A stretch of 33,068 bases of DNA from an uncultured Lachnospiraceae bacterium (lineage in GTDB: Bacteria > Bacillota > Clostridia > Lachnospirales > Lachnospiraceae), in assembly GCA_910588895.1 (NCBI GenBank), contig CAJUSS010000010.1:10200-43267 (forward strand), read 5' to 3'. This document shows positions 16,866 through 26,217 of the stretch, piece by piece. The translations under genes were made by a program, and so were the position numbers. Position 1 is the first letter of the stretch; each line of letters opens with the position of its first letter. The notes beneath the pieces are model-generated. The model saw only the letters and a list, made by a program, of their open reading frames with translations, was not told the DNA's origin and searched no databases.

Positions 16866-17513
16866 ATGCATATGGACAATGAAAAGAACAACACAGATAT
16901 CCCATATGGAGATACAGAGGCCGCACCGCAGACCACCGAAGGCCGGTCCAGAAAAAAGAAGGTGCTGCCTCCCGGCACCCTGAAAGCGGAGATCTTGAGC
17001 TGGATCCAGATCCTGCTGACCGCTGCCTGTATCGCCTTTGTCTTGAACACCTTCATCATCGCGAACAGCAAGGTCCCCAGCGGCTCTATGGAAAACACCA
17101 TCATGACCGATGACCGGGTGATCGGCTCCCGGCTCACCTACCTTTTTTCAGATCCTAACCGTGGAGATATCATCATCTTCCATTTTCCGGATAACCCGCC
17201 TGACACAAAACCGGTCTATTATGTAAAACGGGTGATCGGCCTTCCTGGAGAGACTGTAGATATCATCAACGGCCAAGTTTACATCAATGGCTCAGAAACA
17301 CCTTTAGAAGAACCATATTTAAAAGAAAAAATGGGATCAGAGCCGGCAATGCATTTTGAAGTACCAGAAGGATGCTATTTCATGATGGGGGATAATCGAA
17401 ATCATTCTTACGACGCCCGTTATTGGGAGAACACCTTCGTAAAAAAAGAAAAGATCATCGCCAAGGTGATGGTCCGCTACTGGCCCTTAAATAAGATCGG
17501 GCGGGTCCGCTGA
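16866..17513 (+). CDS. lepB: Signal peptidase I
   Basis: This 216-residue S26 serine-lysine protease removes signal peptides from exported proteins at the outer face of the membrane. ATG 16866 is preceded by AAAGGA at a good distance; the frame extends further upstream without an RBS. After a polar cytoplasmic tail, one membrane segment (about 45-67) leads into KVPSGSM with catalytic Ser74. The general base is Lys121 in YYVKRVIGLPGE. GDNRNHSYDAR is the conserved box E. It ends 18 bp from the convergent pilus operon; a small CCTGC/GCAGG hairpin at 17514-17530 lies between the two stop codons. It does not process type IV prepilins, which need the peptidase encoded further right. Confidence 0.93.
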   Translation: MHMDNEKNNTDIPYGDTEAAPQTTEGRSRKKKVLPPGTLKAEILSWIQILLTAACIAFVLNTFIIANSKVPSGSMENTIMTDDRVIGSRLTYLFSDPNRGDIIIFHFPDNPPDTKPVYYVKRVIGLPGETVDIINGQVYINGSETPLEEPYLKEKMGSEPAMHFEVPEGCYFMMGDNRNHSYDARYWENTFVKKEKIIAKVMVRYWPLNKIGRVR

Positions 17514-17531
17514 CCTGCCGGCCGTGCAGGG

Positions 17532-18152
17532 TCATTCCGTCCGGATACGCAGGATATCCTCCTCTGTCACAAAATAACTGCAGGCCACAGACCGGCTCCT
17601 CGCATATGTGAGGCCGGTCTTTTTGTTGCGGATCCTCAAACTGACCCGGATCACGTTGGTACGGCTCCCGTCCGCCTTGTCCAGCAGCTCGAACTCCAGC
17701 CCATCGATCCCATACCCCAGGTACAGCTTTTCATCAAGGGTCCAAAAGGTCTCTTCGGGATCTGCCTTTGTGGGCGGATAAAGCAGCACAAGGCCCGCGC
17801 CCTCCTCGGTCTGGTCCGATGTGATCTCCACCCGCCTGTCCGCTCTTGTGGTCAGCGTGACCGAGGGCGTACCCAGACTGCCTTCAGAGGAAACGATCAC
17901 CGTGCTGCCTTCATGCCTATTGTTCTTCGCCCCGGCGATCTCACCTGTCACCTTGTCCAGGATGATCTCACTGACCATGAGCGCATCGGATGCCGTCCTT
18001 AGCCGCTGGTGGAGGCGCAGGCTCTGGGTCAGGAGGATCGTAGCTGCAGCCAGCAGCACGGCGGTCAGCGCCAGGCTGGCGATCGCTTCCACCAGGGTAT
18101 ATCCGTTTTTATTTTTGTTCTTTTTCGCCGAGAACATTTTCTTATGTCCCAT
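17532..18152 (-). CDS. Type IV prepilin-like minor pilin (last gene of the pilus operon)
   Basis: This is a 206-residue protein. ATG 18152 follows GGAGGAGCGGC; an upstream ATG at 18194 has no better site. A basic leader ends at Gly17, followed by YTLVEAIASLALTAVLLAAA, the class III signal with Glu at mature position 5. The rest is beta-rich, with two cysteines absent until the C-terminal VACSYF. The length resembles GspJ/PilW-type minor pilins, which prime pilus assembly at the tip. It follows the preceding minor pilin gene after 87 bp. Confidence 0.82.
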   Translation of the reverse strand: MGHKKMFSAKKNKNKNGYTLVEAIASLALTAVLLAAATILLTQSLRLHQRLRTASDALMVSEIILDKVTGEIAGAKNNRHEGSTVIVSSEGSLGTPSVTLTTRADRRVEITSDQTEEGAGLVLLYPPTKADPEETFWTLDEKLYLGYGIDGLEFELLDKADGSRTNVIRVSLRIRNKKTGLTYARSRSVACSYFVTEEDILRIRTE

Positions 18153-18239
18153 GCCGCTCCTCCATATGCCTGTCGCCCTTTCCGGCTCCCCCACTTATCC
18201 TTAAACTTCTTAAAAAAGATCCATCATGAGCGATCCGCA

Positions 18240-18650
18240 CTATTCCCCTTCTGGCCCCACATCATAAACGGTCCCCGCCAAGCCTTCTGTACTGGTATGG
18301 GCATAGACCTCCATCCCATCTAAGATAAACCCATCCTCCGGGCTGTCTCCTCCAACCGGCACAAAACGGACGGCTCCGCCGCCTGCAGGCTCTGCCTGCA
18401 TCCCTTCCCCCAGATGATAGGCCTCATAAAGAGCTTCCTTTTCTTCTATGAGCCGGACCGTCCGGTCCACCACACGGCTGCCGTTCATGAAGACATTGGC
18501 AAAGAGCGCCGCCATCATCACCAGGATCGCAAAGCTGGCGATGACCTCTACCATGGTATTTCCCCGCCTCCTTTCGACTGCCGTGCTCTCCTTCAGGATC
18601 CTCTTCTCCACTGCGGCATCTGTCTGGCTCTTTCCAGCTCTCATCTGCAT
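18240..18650 (-). CDS. Type IV prepilin-like minor pilin, short
   Basis: This is a 136-residue protein. The frame is open well upstream, but the coding part starts at ATG 18650, 8 bp after the previous stop, with GAGGGCGG before it. Residues 27-30 (RRRG) form the peptidase site; then NTMVEVIASFAILVMMAALF supplies the hydrophobic helix with Glu at mature position 5. The first mature residue is Asn rather than the usual Phe, Tyr or Met. The size and a glycine-rich C-terminal half resemble GspI/PilV-type minor pilins. Confidence 0.78.
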   Translation of the reverse strand: MQMRAGKSQTDAAVEKRILKESTAVERRRGNTMVEVIASFAILVMMAALFANVFMNGSRVVDRTVRLIEEKEALYEAYHLGEGMQAEPAGGGAVRFVPVGGDSPEDGFILDGMEVYAHTSTEGLAGTVYDVGPEGE

Positions 18651-18657
18651 ACCGCCC

Positions 18658-19329
18658 TCACTCCCTTTCCACGATCCTGGACCATTTCCAGGCCTCTCCA
18701 TCTTTGCTGTTGACCTTTTGGTAGATCCGCCGGATGGTACAGGCGCTATCCCCGAGCGCGCAGGTGATCTCCACATGCAGATCGATCTCCGTGCGGCAAA
18801 AATACGCCTCCCAGTCCTCTTTTCCGTCCCAGGCTTCTTTCTGTCCCTTTTCCCAGTACAGATCGAGCCGGACGGTCCCCGCCTCCTTGGGCCAGCTGTC
18901 ATCTTCCACCAAAAAGCTGCGTTTGACCGCAGAAAGGGCGTGCCCCGATCCGCCTTCCGGATCATAGTCCATCCAGCTTTGATCTCTGCTGCAGACAAGA
19001 GCGCCTACGTACTCCCACAATCCATCTCCCCAGATCCTGCCTGAGGGGGCTTCCTCATAAGGCCGATCCACCAGCTCCGCATCCAGGACCTCTCCGATCG
19101 AGCTTGCCATGATACGGCATTGTTCTCCGGAAGATACCCTCCTGGCCGCGGCAAGCAGGGAGCCCACCGCTAACAGGATGGACAGGCTCAAGGCCACGAC
19201 CGCCATCATGATACAAACGACCAAGAGCAGTGACGAACCGGCTTTATCGGTCAGACACCGGGCACAGACCGGACGCCCTTTCCTGTCCCGGCCGCTCTCA
19301 TCCCATCCTCTCTTTCCTATCGCCCTCAT
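18658..19329 (-). CDS. PilX/GspK-like single-pass membrane protein of the pilus operon
   Basis: This is a 223-residue protein starting inside the previous gene (32-bp overlap) after AAGAGGAAGAGG. A basic cysteine-containing N-terminus is followed by GSSLLLVVCIMMAVVALSLS, a hydrophobic helix at about residues 31-60. It resembles PilX or GspK N-termini but lacks the conserved Glu5. The exterior domain carries several tryptophans and three or more cysteines that could form disulphides. Position between two prepilin genes supports a minor pilin or tip-complex role. Direct homology is not certain, and peptidase processing is unclear. Confidence 0.6.
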   Translation of the reverse strand: MRAIGKRGWDESGRDRKGRPVCARCLTDKAGSSLLLVVCIMMAVVALSLSILLAVGSLLAAARRVSSGEQCRIMASSIGEVLDAELVDRPYEEAPSGRIWGDGLWEYVGALVCSRDQSWMDYDPEGGSGHALSAVKRSFLVEDDSWPKEAGTVRLDLYWEKGQKEAWDGKEDWEAYFCRTEIDLHVEITCALGDSACTIRRIYQKVNSKDGEAWKWSRIVERE

Positions 19330-20920
19330 CCTCTTCCTCTCTGTCCTCTTCCTCCGCCGATCCGCCGTCCTCTTCCTCCTGCATTCCGCTCTCTTCCTCT
19401 GCCAGGTCCAGAGGCTGCCAGTTGCTCTCCTTCATCCGTGTATCCACATAGTCGGCCCCATAGCCTGCCACCGTACAGCTTACGCCCTCCAGCTGGTCTA
19501 GTGCCCATCCGGCACCCTCCACCTGCTCCCGAAGAGAAAACCAGGGCAGAACGTCCGCGCTCCATCCCGCAAGCCCATAGGTCCCGCCGCTCTGTGCCCG
19601 ACCTGCCCGGCTATCCGCTCTGCCAACAGGGTCGCCGCCCATCTTATCGGCATAGGCACTGTCGCTCCCGCTGGCAGGCCCCCGGTCACTGCTGTCCAGA
19701 TCCTCTTCCACTGTCTCGGCCTCCCCAAGGAACGTATCCTGTCGGTCCAGCACCAGGAAGATCTGACAACCGGCCTCGTCCAGCATGACCGGGAAACAAT
19801 ACCATCGCTCCTCCCCGTCCTGACGGACGACCGCCTGCATCACCTGATATCCGTCTTCCGGGACCAGACTGGCCAGACGGCTGGGGACCCCCGGATAACC
19901 TGCGTCCCTGCCCTCCGAAAAAAGCTCTGAATCTAAAAGGATGGTGCAGATCTCCTGCTCGGTCTCCTGTCTGCTGCCGTCCTCTGCCTCGTCTCCAAAA
20001 ATAGCGGCATCCTCCCGAAAGCGGCCGTAGATCCTCACTTCGTAGGTCAAGTCCTTCCAGGCAGCCATATCCTCCGCCTCCATCTGCCAATGCAGGAGGA
20101 TATCCCCCTTTCCGGCGCCGCTGTCCGCGCCATCCCCCGTCCCCAGTCCGATCCTCTGGATCGCCGGCTTTTCCGCTCTGCCATCTACGGTCCCGGACAA
20201 GGTATCCACTCCATAGTATCCGATCATCTGCTCTTGCCTGGCCTGGGTCCGGCGGTCCGTGATATCTCCCTTCTCGCTGCCTTGAGCAGGATTTAAGACA
20301 CCGCCATCCTGGCCGCAGGAAAAACCGCCGGGATGGCAGCTGCTGTAAAAGACCCCATAGACCAGCCCCGCAGAAGGATCCAGCTCGATGCGGATCGAGC
20401 CCTCCAGAAGGATGCTCTTGTCTGCTATATAGGGACTGAGGAGATCGTACAATGCCTGCAGCTTTCGGCTTTCTTTTTCTTCTATACTGGCTCCCACATC
20501 GCGCTCCGGAAGATCGTCCAAAGCTAAGCCCGGGCGCCCCCTCGCCAAGCTGCCCATCGGAGCCTCCAGGACATAGATCGTCCCCTCCTTTGAAGGCCAC
20601 ACCACCTCTTCTGTCAGCTCCTGTCCATCTGCCCCGATGAGCCCGCTAAGATCTAAGGCATCCTCCGGTGTGAACACCCCCTCCAGCTGGGAGAGCCGAC
20701 CCTCACCAGCGCGTTCCATCAGCTCAGACTGGACTGCCAGATAGATCGACCGGGCATATTCCTCCTGCTTTCTCCACTGGGCATATCGATGATAGCGGAG
20801 ACCGTTCACCCCCGCCCAGGTCAGCAGAAGGGCCATGAGCGCCAAAGCCACGATCATCTCCACCAAAGTAAAGCCCTTCTCGGACCGCTCAAGGCACCGG
20901 CTCTTCCATCTCCCATCCAT
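19298..20920 (-). CDS. Unusually large acidic prepilin-like protein
   Basis: This is a 540-residue protein. ATG 20920 overlaps the end of pilB by 32 bp and has AAGGCGG upstream. A short basic leader ends at Gly16, followed by FTLVEMIVALALMALLLTWA, a textbook class III signal with Glu5. Typical pilins are 130-200 residues; here a further 500 residues follow. They include segments rich in Asp, Glu and Gly and a C-terminal tail of almost unbroken acidic residues after about residue 515. It probably builds a large tip or side domain on the filament. No known adhesin fold was recognised in it. Confidence 0.75.
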   Translation of the reverse strand: MDGRWKSRCLERSEKGFTLVEMIVALALMALLLTWAGVNGLRYHRYAQWRKQEEYARSIYLAVQSELMERAGEGRLSQLEGVFTPEDALDLSGLIGADGQELTEEVVWPSKEGTIYVLEAPMGSLARGRPGLALDDLPERDVGASIEEKESRKLQALYDLLSPYIADKSILLEGSIRIELDPSAGLVYGVFYSSCHPGGFSCGQDGGVLNPAQGSEKGDITDRRTQARQEQMIGYYGVDTLSGTVDGRAEKPAIQRIGLGTGDGADSGAGKGDILLHWQMEAEDMAAWKDLTYEVRIYGRFREDAAIFGDEAEDGSRQETEQEICTILLDSELFSEGRDAGYPGVPSRLASLVPEDGYQVMQAVVRQDGEERWYCFPVMLDEAGCQIFLVLDRQDTFLGEAETVEEDLDSSDRGPASGSDSAYADKMGGDPVGRADSRAGRAQSGGTYGLAGWSADVLPWFSLREQVEGAGWALDQLEGVSCTVAGYGADYVDTRMKESNWQPLDLAEEESGMQEEEDGGSAEEEDREEEDEGDRKERMG

Positions 20921-22574
20921 CGTGATATACCGCCTTTCTAAGCTCCTCCACCGAGGTGATCCCTTGCTCCACCAGACCGGCTCCGCATTTCCGCAGAGTC
21001 CGCATCTTCTGCTCCTGGACTGCATAGGTGAAGATCGCGTCCTTCGGAGCCCGGTCGGCGATCATCTGCCGGACCCTGCTGTCCACTGTCAAGATCTCAT
21101 GGATGGCTATCCTGCCCCGATAACCGGTGCCACTGCAAAAAGGACAGCCTGTGGGGACGCAGATCTGTTCCATCGCTTTTCCCAGCACTCGTTTATCCTC
21201 TGCTGTGGCCTTTACCCGGCGGGCGCATCTTGGGCAGAGCTTGCGCACCAGGCGCTGGGCTACGATCCCCACAAGAGAGGCAGACGCCAGGTAAGGCTCC
21301 ACTCCCATATCCTCCAGACGCACGATCGAGGATACTGCATCATTGGTATGCAGCGTCGATAAGACCAGATGACCTGTGATCGCAGCCCGGACCGCCACCG
21401 CCGCCGTCTCCTTGTCTCGGGTCTCCCCCACCATGATGATGTCCGGGTCCTGTCGGAGCAGCGCCCGGAGACCTTTCTCAAAGGTCAGCCCGATCTGGCT
21501 GTTCACCTGGCTCTGACTGATCTTGGAAAGGTTCTGCTCCACCGGATCCTCGATAGTACAGATATTGACGGGACGCCTGGCAAGCTCATTTAACACCATA
21601 TACAAAGTAGTGGTCTTCCCGGAGCCGGTGGGGCCGGTCAGGTAGATCAGGCCATTGGGCGCCTCCAGCATCCGCCGCAGGATCTTGCAGTCCTCCGGGC
21701 TCATGCCGAAGGTATCCTTCTGGTCGATCCTGCTGTCTGCGGACAACAGGCGGACCACCGCCTTTTCCCCATAGACTGCCGGCATCACCGACACCCTGGT
21801 GTTCACCGCCTCCCCGTCGACCGTCACCTGGAAATGTCCGTCCTGGGGCAGCCTGTGCTCTGCGATATCCATATCGCCCAAAACCTTTAGCCTGGCGACC
21901 AGCGGCGGATGGAGCGCCTTATCCAAGGTGACGAACTCCGCCATCACCCCATCGATCCGCATCCTGACCACCACCTTATCCGAGAAGGGCTCGATATGGA
22001 TATCACTGGCATCATTTCTCCGCGCCCGCTGCAGCAGGTCGTCCAGCAGGCGGACGACCTGCCCGTTCCCTGTCCCGGGCCGCTGCCGGGATCTATTGGC
22101 ATCCGCAGCCGTTCTCTTGGCCCGGATCTCCGAATGATAGTAACGGATCATCTGGGCCAGAGGTGCGGCGGCACAGAGACGCAGCTCAACATCCATGCCT
22201 GTGGTCTGACGGATATCCTCTATCCCGTACAGATCCAGAGGGTCGTTGGTCAAAACGGTCAGGATCCCGGCCTCCATATGGACCGGGAGCATCTGGTACT
22301 GCTCCGCCAGCCTGGCCGGCAGCTTTGCCACCGCCTCCAGATCCACCTTAAGCTTGGCAAGATATTCCCGCTCCAGCCCTAAACGGATCCCCAGAGCATC
22401 CAGCATCTGTTCCTCCGAGACCATATCCAGCTCCACCAGCGCCCTTCCCAGCCGCATCCCCTTATGGGCCTTTTGATAGGCCAATGCCTCTGCAAGCTCC
22501 TGATCGGTCACATAGCCCTGCTCCTTTAGGATCTGGCCGATCCGGATATAACGGCTCTCCTCCTCCGTTCCCAT
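20889..22574 (-). CDS. pilB: Type IV pilus assembly ATPase PilB/GspE
   Basis: This 561-residue hexameric ATPase drives pilin polymerisation at the inner face of the membrane. An N-terminal MshEN/GspE-N domain covers about 1-150. The Walker A GPTGSGKT is at 314-321, the Walker B-like LRQDPDIIMVGE at about 373-384 and the His box GHLVLSTLHT at 401-410. A tetracysteine zinc site (Cys447, Cys450, Cys477, Cys480) is typical of assembly rather than retraction ATPases. The start ATG 22574 follows AAAGGGGGC. It lies 88 bp after pilO. Extension-type ATPases usually pair with PilT, but no retraction ATPase is encoded in this window. Confidence 0.95.
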   Translation of the reverse strand: MGTEEESRYIRIGQILKEQGYVTDQELAEALAYQKAHKGMRLGRALVELDMVSEEQMLDALGIRLGLEREYLAKLKVDLEAVAKLPARLAEQYQMLPVHMEAGILTVLTNDPLDLYGIEDIRQTTGMDVELRLCAAAPLAQMIRYYHSEIRAKRTAADANRSRQRPGTGNGQVVRLLDDLLQRARRNDASDIHIEPFSDKVVVRMRIDGVMAEFVTLDKALHPPLVARLKVLGDMDIAEHRLPQDGHFQVTVDGEAVNTRVSVMPAVYGEKAVVRLLSADSRIDQKDTFGMSPEDCKILRRMLEAPNGLIYLTGPTGSGKTTTLYMVLNELARRPVNICTIEDPVEQNLSKISQSQVNSQIGLTFEKGLRALLRQDPDIIMVGETRDKETAAVAVRAAITGHLVLSTLHTNDAVSSIVRLEDMGVEPYLASASLVGIVAQRLVRKLCPRCARRVKATAEDKRVLGKAMEQICVPTGCPFCSGTGYRGRIAIHEILTVDSRVRQMIADRAPKDAIFTYAVQEQKMRTLRKCGAGLVEQGITSVEELRKAVYHDGWEMEEPVP

Positions 22575-22662
22575 CTATCTGCCCCCTTTCTCGATCCGGC
22601 CGTTCTGCCTTTCTCTGCCTGCTCTTTCCCCGACCGCTCTTTTTCTGTCCGCGCTTTATGGC

Positions 22663-23379
22663 CTACCTTTTTCTGTCTTCCTTGCTCTGCCGCTCTGGGC
22701 CGGTCTCATCCTTATGGCACATGGAGATGTCCAGCTTTAACTCCAGCGCATCTCCCTCTTCAGCGCCTTCCACCAGTGGCAGCGGCTCGTCCTCCCGGAC
22801 GGTCAAAGCCACATCCTCTTCCTCCATGCCCATGCCCCCGATCCTGCGCATGGTGAGGATGCGGATCCCTGTCTCCTCATAAGCGAATGCATCTAAAAGC
22901 CCATCCTGGCCCTCTTTTGTTCCGATCACCTCCAACAGCACCTGGGCGTGATAGACGCTGTCCACCGCAGACAGACCCATGGCCAGATCTGCCTTTTCCT
23001 TCCCTGCTCCGAAAGCGGCAAGCTTAGATGGCACATCAGGCATCCGGATCTCCAGACGCCTGACCGAAAGCCCATGCTCCAGCGCCATGCCGGTCAACAG
23101 CTTTCCGATCTCCTGGCTCTCCAGCATCGGGTAGAGCGGCTCTTGTATCCTTTTCAGGCTTTCCCGGAGCATCTTATCCTCCGCGCTCACTACAGCCAGA
23201 CTATCCAGCTTTCGCTGCTTTTCCTCCATATCCGCCCGGACGTTCTCCAGCTGGGCACGCATCCTGGCGTTCGCCTTATGCAGCGGCCAGATCCCCAGGA
23301 ACACATAGGCGGCGATGATCACAAGGAACAACAGGACAGGCAGCATCGCTTTATCCCGCTCCGTCAGTTCCAGTCTCAC
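22663..23379 (-). CDS. pilO: PilO-like pilus assembly protein
   Basis: This is a 238-residue protein starting at GTG 23379 behind GGGAGGAGGGG. The GTGA overlap with the stop of the preceding gene indicates translational coupling. One membrane segment at about residues 11-30 (AMLPVLLFLVIIAAYVFLGI) is followed by a coiled coil (about 35-65) and a small alpha/beta domain, the layout of PilO. PilO forms the alignment subcomplex with PilN and PilM. Sequence identity to known PilO cannot be judged by eye, so position and architecture carry the call. Confidence 0.75.
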   Translation of the reverse strand: MRLELTERDKAMLPVLLFLVIIAAYVFLGIWPLHKANARMRAQLENVRADMEEKQRKLDSLAVVSAEDKMLRESLKRIQEPLYPMLESQEIGKLLTGMALEHGLSVRRLEIRMPDVPSKLAAFGAGKEKADLAMGLSAVDSVYHAQVLLEVIGTKEGQDGLLDAFAYEETGIRILTMRRIGGMGMEEEDVALTVREDEPLPLVEGAEEGDALELKLDISMCHKDETGPERQSKEDRKR

Positions 23380-24872
23380 GGCCCCTCCTCCTCCCTTTCC
23401 TGTGCCCACAGATAACATTCTACAGAAAGCCTCCAGACCTGTCCGCTCTCCACATATTCAAATCCGGTATATCGGATGCCGGAAAAGCTCTCTTCCTCTG
23501 CCGCCAGCCGGTCGATGAACTGATGGATCGAACGCTCATCTTTTGCCGAACAGCTCACAAGGACCATGCCGTTCTCTGCCTGAAAGCTGACGATCCTTGC
23601 CGTGACCAGGCCCTTTGCACAGCGCTCCACCACCTGGTCGATCTTCGTGCTCATCACCGGATAGGTCCCCATAGCTTTTATGATCTTTTCCGTGGCCTCC
23701 AAACGCTCCCTCAAGACGGCATCCTCCTCGGTCAGCTTGTCATACCGGGCCACCCCTGTAAGGACCTGCGGATCAGATATGCGGTCCAGGCCGCGCTCCA
23801 CCTGACGGCTCAGATAAAACCAATATGCCGCCTGGACCGCCACCACAGCTGTCAAAATGGCTGCCGCACACAGAAAAGGCATATAAAAACGAAAAATGGC
23901 CTTACGGTGGGCCATCGTTTTTGGATCCCGCTTATACTGGAAGACCAGATCGGCTCTTCCCGGATGAGTGAGCAGTCCGCCGACCGCCGCCGCGATCTTT
24001 CCGGGCTCCCATCCGCCTGACTCAGCCGATCTTGAAGACCGAAAAGAACCACCCAGCGCATCCGTAAAGGGATAAAGCCGGATCCGCGTATCCAGCTGAT
24101 GGACTGTCAGCCTGTACCTTTCCAGCTCACTCGTCGTGAGGCCGCCCACATACACCTCAATGAGTTCTCCTCCGATCTGCTGGGACCTGGCAAACTGGAG
24201 CATCGCATCCAGTGCTTCCCCACAGCCTGCACCGATCTGCACGCTGGTCCCCCGTCCCTTTATCCTGGTCCGGGTAAAATGGACCATGCTGCCATAGGCC
24301 CACAGGACGCTGAAGAGGGTGGTCCCATCCAGCAGCTGGACGATACAGAGCTTATCCTTTAAACGCTCCAGATGGGATAGGAGCTTAAGCTGTGCCACCG
24401 CTGCCGTTCCCACAGAGGCCAGCCGGATCCCCATCTCCTGGAAACGGCGGATATGTTCCTCTAAAAACCGCCTCTCCATGGCGATCCCGTACATCCGGCT
24501 GACCTCCCCAGCCTTTCTCTTTTCCAGATGACCATAGCTGTAGACCGGATCCTCCATGCGCTCGAGCCCTATAAATCGTTTGGGCAGATAGCGCATCATC
24601 TTTTCATGGGACATCTGCGGCGCATCAAAAAAGCGGATCACCGTCTGGGTGCTGTCCACCACCAGATAGACACTTTTCTCCGAAAGCTGGTTCTTTTCCC
24701 AGAAATCCTTAAAGAAGGATCCAAAGGCCTCTGCGTCCGTTACCTGTCCATTGACGATGGACAAAGGAGGCGCTTCCTCTGTACAGACCTTTTCGATGGT
24801 GATGGTCCCGTTCTCCACCTCCCCGACCACAGCCCGCACGGTCCGGTCATACAAATAGATCACTGTCTTCAT
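23376..24872 (-). CDS. PilM-PilN fusion of the pilus alignment complex
   Basis: This is a 498-residue protein. ATG 24872 was preferred over ATG 24881 because the GAGG and GGTGGGA signals are correctly spaced from it. Residues 1-320 look like the cytoplasmic actin-like PilM domain, opening MKTVIYLYDRTVRAVVGEV and including SVGTAAVAQLKLL. A single membrane helix follows at about 329-353 (MPFLCAAAILTAVVAVQAAYW). Then comes a coiled coil and a ferredoxin-like exterior domain like PilN (about 355-498). In most bacteria these are separate genes, with the short N-terminus of PilN binding PilM. Fusing them would fix the stoichiometry. It is coupled to pilO by a 4-bp overlap. Confidence 0.78.
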   Translation of the reverse strand: MKTVIYLYDRTVRAVVGEVENGTITIEKVCTEEAPPLSIVNGQVTDAEAFGSFFKDFWEKNQLSEKSVYLVVDSTQTVIRFFDAPQMSHEKMMRYLPKRFIGLERMEDPVYSYGHLEKRKAGEVSRMYGIAMERRFLEEHIRRFQEMGIRLASVGTAAVAQLKLLSHLERLKDKLCIVQLLDGTTLFSVLWAYGSMVHFTRTRIKGRGTSVQIGAGCGEALDAMLQFARSQQIGGELIEVYVGGLTTSELERYRLTVHQLDTRIRLYPFTDALGGSFRSSRSAESGGWEPGKIAAAVGGLLTHPGRADLVFQYKRDPKTMAHRKAIFRFYMPFLCAAAILTAVVAVQAAYWFYLSRQVERGLDRISDPQVLTGVARYDKLTEEDAVLRERLEATEKIIKAMGTYPVMSTKIDQVVERCAKGLVTARIVSFQAENGMVLVSCSAKDERSIHQFIDRLAAEEESFSGIRYTGFEYVESGQVWRLSVECYLWAQEREEEGP

Positions 24873-24929
24873 TCCCACCATCCTCTTTTGTATCTACTCC
24901 ACATCATCCTACAGCAGCTATGGAGCCCT

Positions 24930-26132
24930 TTAAAAACCCATGCTCTCGATCGCGTCGTAGGAGCCATAGATCGGCAGCATCACCCCGATCATCACAAAGC
25001 CTACCACCAGCGCCATCACGATGATCGCCAAAGGCTCCAGATAGGCCATCATCCGCCCTGCCGCCAGCTCTGCCTCGTATTCCATATGGTCGGCCATAGC
25101 GGAGAGCATGGTCTCCAGACTCCCTGCCTCCTCCCCTACCTTGACCGCTGCCGCCAGCTTTTGCAAAAACCCGTCCACCGTCTCCAAAGCCTCGCTCAGC
25201 GTACTCCCACTCTCCACCATGACCGCCGCTCGCGCAAGCTGCTCTTCTATGTATACATTTTCCATGGTCTTCCCGGCAGTCCGCAGCGCCCGTTCGATGG
25301 GGACCCCAGAAGCGTATAGAGAACGCAGGGTCCGGGCGAACCTGGCTGTACAGACCGTCTTGTGGAGCATCCCAAAGGCGGGGATATAAAGCTTTGCCCG
25401 GTCCAGGCTGCGGCGGATCGGCTTTGCTTTTTTCGCGGTCCTCCACCCCCAGATCCCAGCCGCCGCCCCTGCCGCCGCCAGATACCAATATCGGGTCACC
25501 AGACCGGATAAGCCATATAAGATCCTGGTGGGGAGCGGGAGCTCTTCCATCAAACTGAACAAGGAGGTGAACTGCGGCAGGATGAAGCCGATGAGAAAAC
25601 CGGTCACCGCCACCAGGAGCGCCATAAGCAGCTTCGGATAGAGCAGCGCGCTCTTTATCTTGGAAGCCAGCTTATATTCCCGGCTGTAATAGTCAGCCAA
25701 ACGCAGAGCTGTCCCCCCCATGTCCCCCACGATCTGCGCCGCCTGGAACATATGGTGTGCCAGAGGAGGGAACACCCCTTTTTGCTGCTCCATGGCCTGG
25801 GGAAGAGAACAGCCCTCTCCCACCAGCTTGCGCAAGTTCTCGTAGAGCCTCCGGATATCCGGCCTTAGCCCCTCCTCCGCAGAAAGGATCGATAAAGCCC
25901 GATACAGAGGGATCCCGGAGCAGAGCATGGTCCCCAGCTCCCGGGAAAAGGAGGAGAGCTCCTGCGTCCTTAAGGGACGGCCGCGCTTTTTCTCCTGCAC
26001 CTGCCTCGACCAGGTGAGATAACATCCCTGGTCAAGAAGGAAGCTGCACAGCTCCGCCTCGTCTGCCGCTTCCATCTGCCCTTTCCTGCCTTTTCCGTTC
26101 TGATCCACTCCACGATAGCGATATCTGGGCAT
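24930..26132 (-). CDS. pilC: Type IV pilus inner-membrane platform protein PilC/GspF
   Basis: This 400-residue polytopic platform protein couples the ATPase to pilin assembly. ATG 26132 follows AAAGGGGG at seven bases, and the length equals the family norm. Two GspF domains are visible, beginning near FSRELGTMLCSGIPLYRALS and FARTLRSLYASGVPIERALR. Membrane helices occur at about 155-180 (LLMALLVAVTGFLIGFILP), 200-220 and 370-395 (PLAIIVMALVVGFVMIGVML). It lies between the prepilin peptidase and pilM-pilN genes. Confidence 0.93.
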   Translation of the reverse strand: MPRYRYRGVDQNGKGRKGQMEAADEAELCSFLLDQGCYLTWSRQVQEKKRGRPLRTQELSSFSRELGTMLCSGIPLYRALSILSAEEGLRPDIRRLYENLRKLVGEGCSLPQAMEQQKGVFPPLAHHMFQAAQIVGDMGGTALRLADYYSREYKLASKIKSALLYPKLLMALLVAVTGFLIGFILPQFTSLFSLMEELPLPTRILYGLSGLVTRYWYLAAAGAAAGIWGWRTAKKAKPIRRSLDRAKLYIPAFGMLHKTVCTARFARTLRSLYASGVPIERALRTAGKTMENVYIEEQLARAAVMVESGSTLSEALETVDGFLQKLAAAVKVGEEAGSLETMLSAMADHMEYEAELAAGRMMAYLEPLAIIVMALVVGFVMIGVMLPIYGSYDAIESMGF

Positions 26133-26217
26133 CCTGACGCCCCCTTTCCTCCTGCCCGCTAAGCCACCATGTGCCCGGCGGCAGATCTTCATCCTTTGCG
26201 GCTTTTTGCCGACCGGT

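Noticed and set aside
19686..20600. A 304-codon frame on the minus strand in another phase of the large prepilin gene
   Set aside because: The Gly/Arg-rich translation looks like an out-of-frame reading. The overlapping frame has a real prepilin signal and fits the operon.
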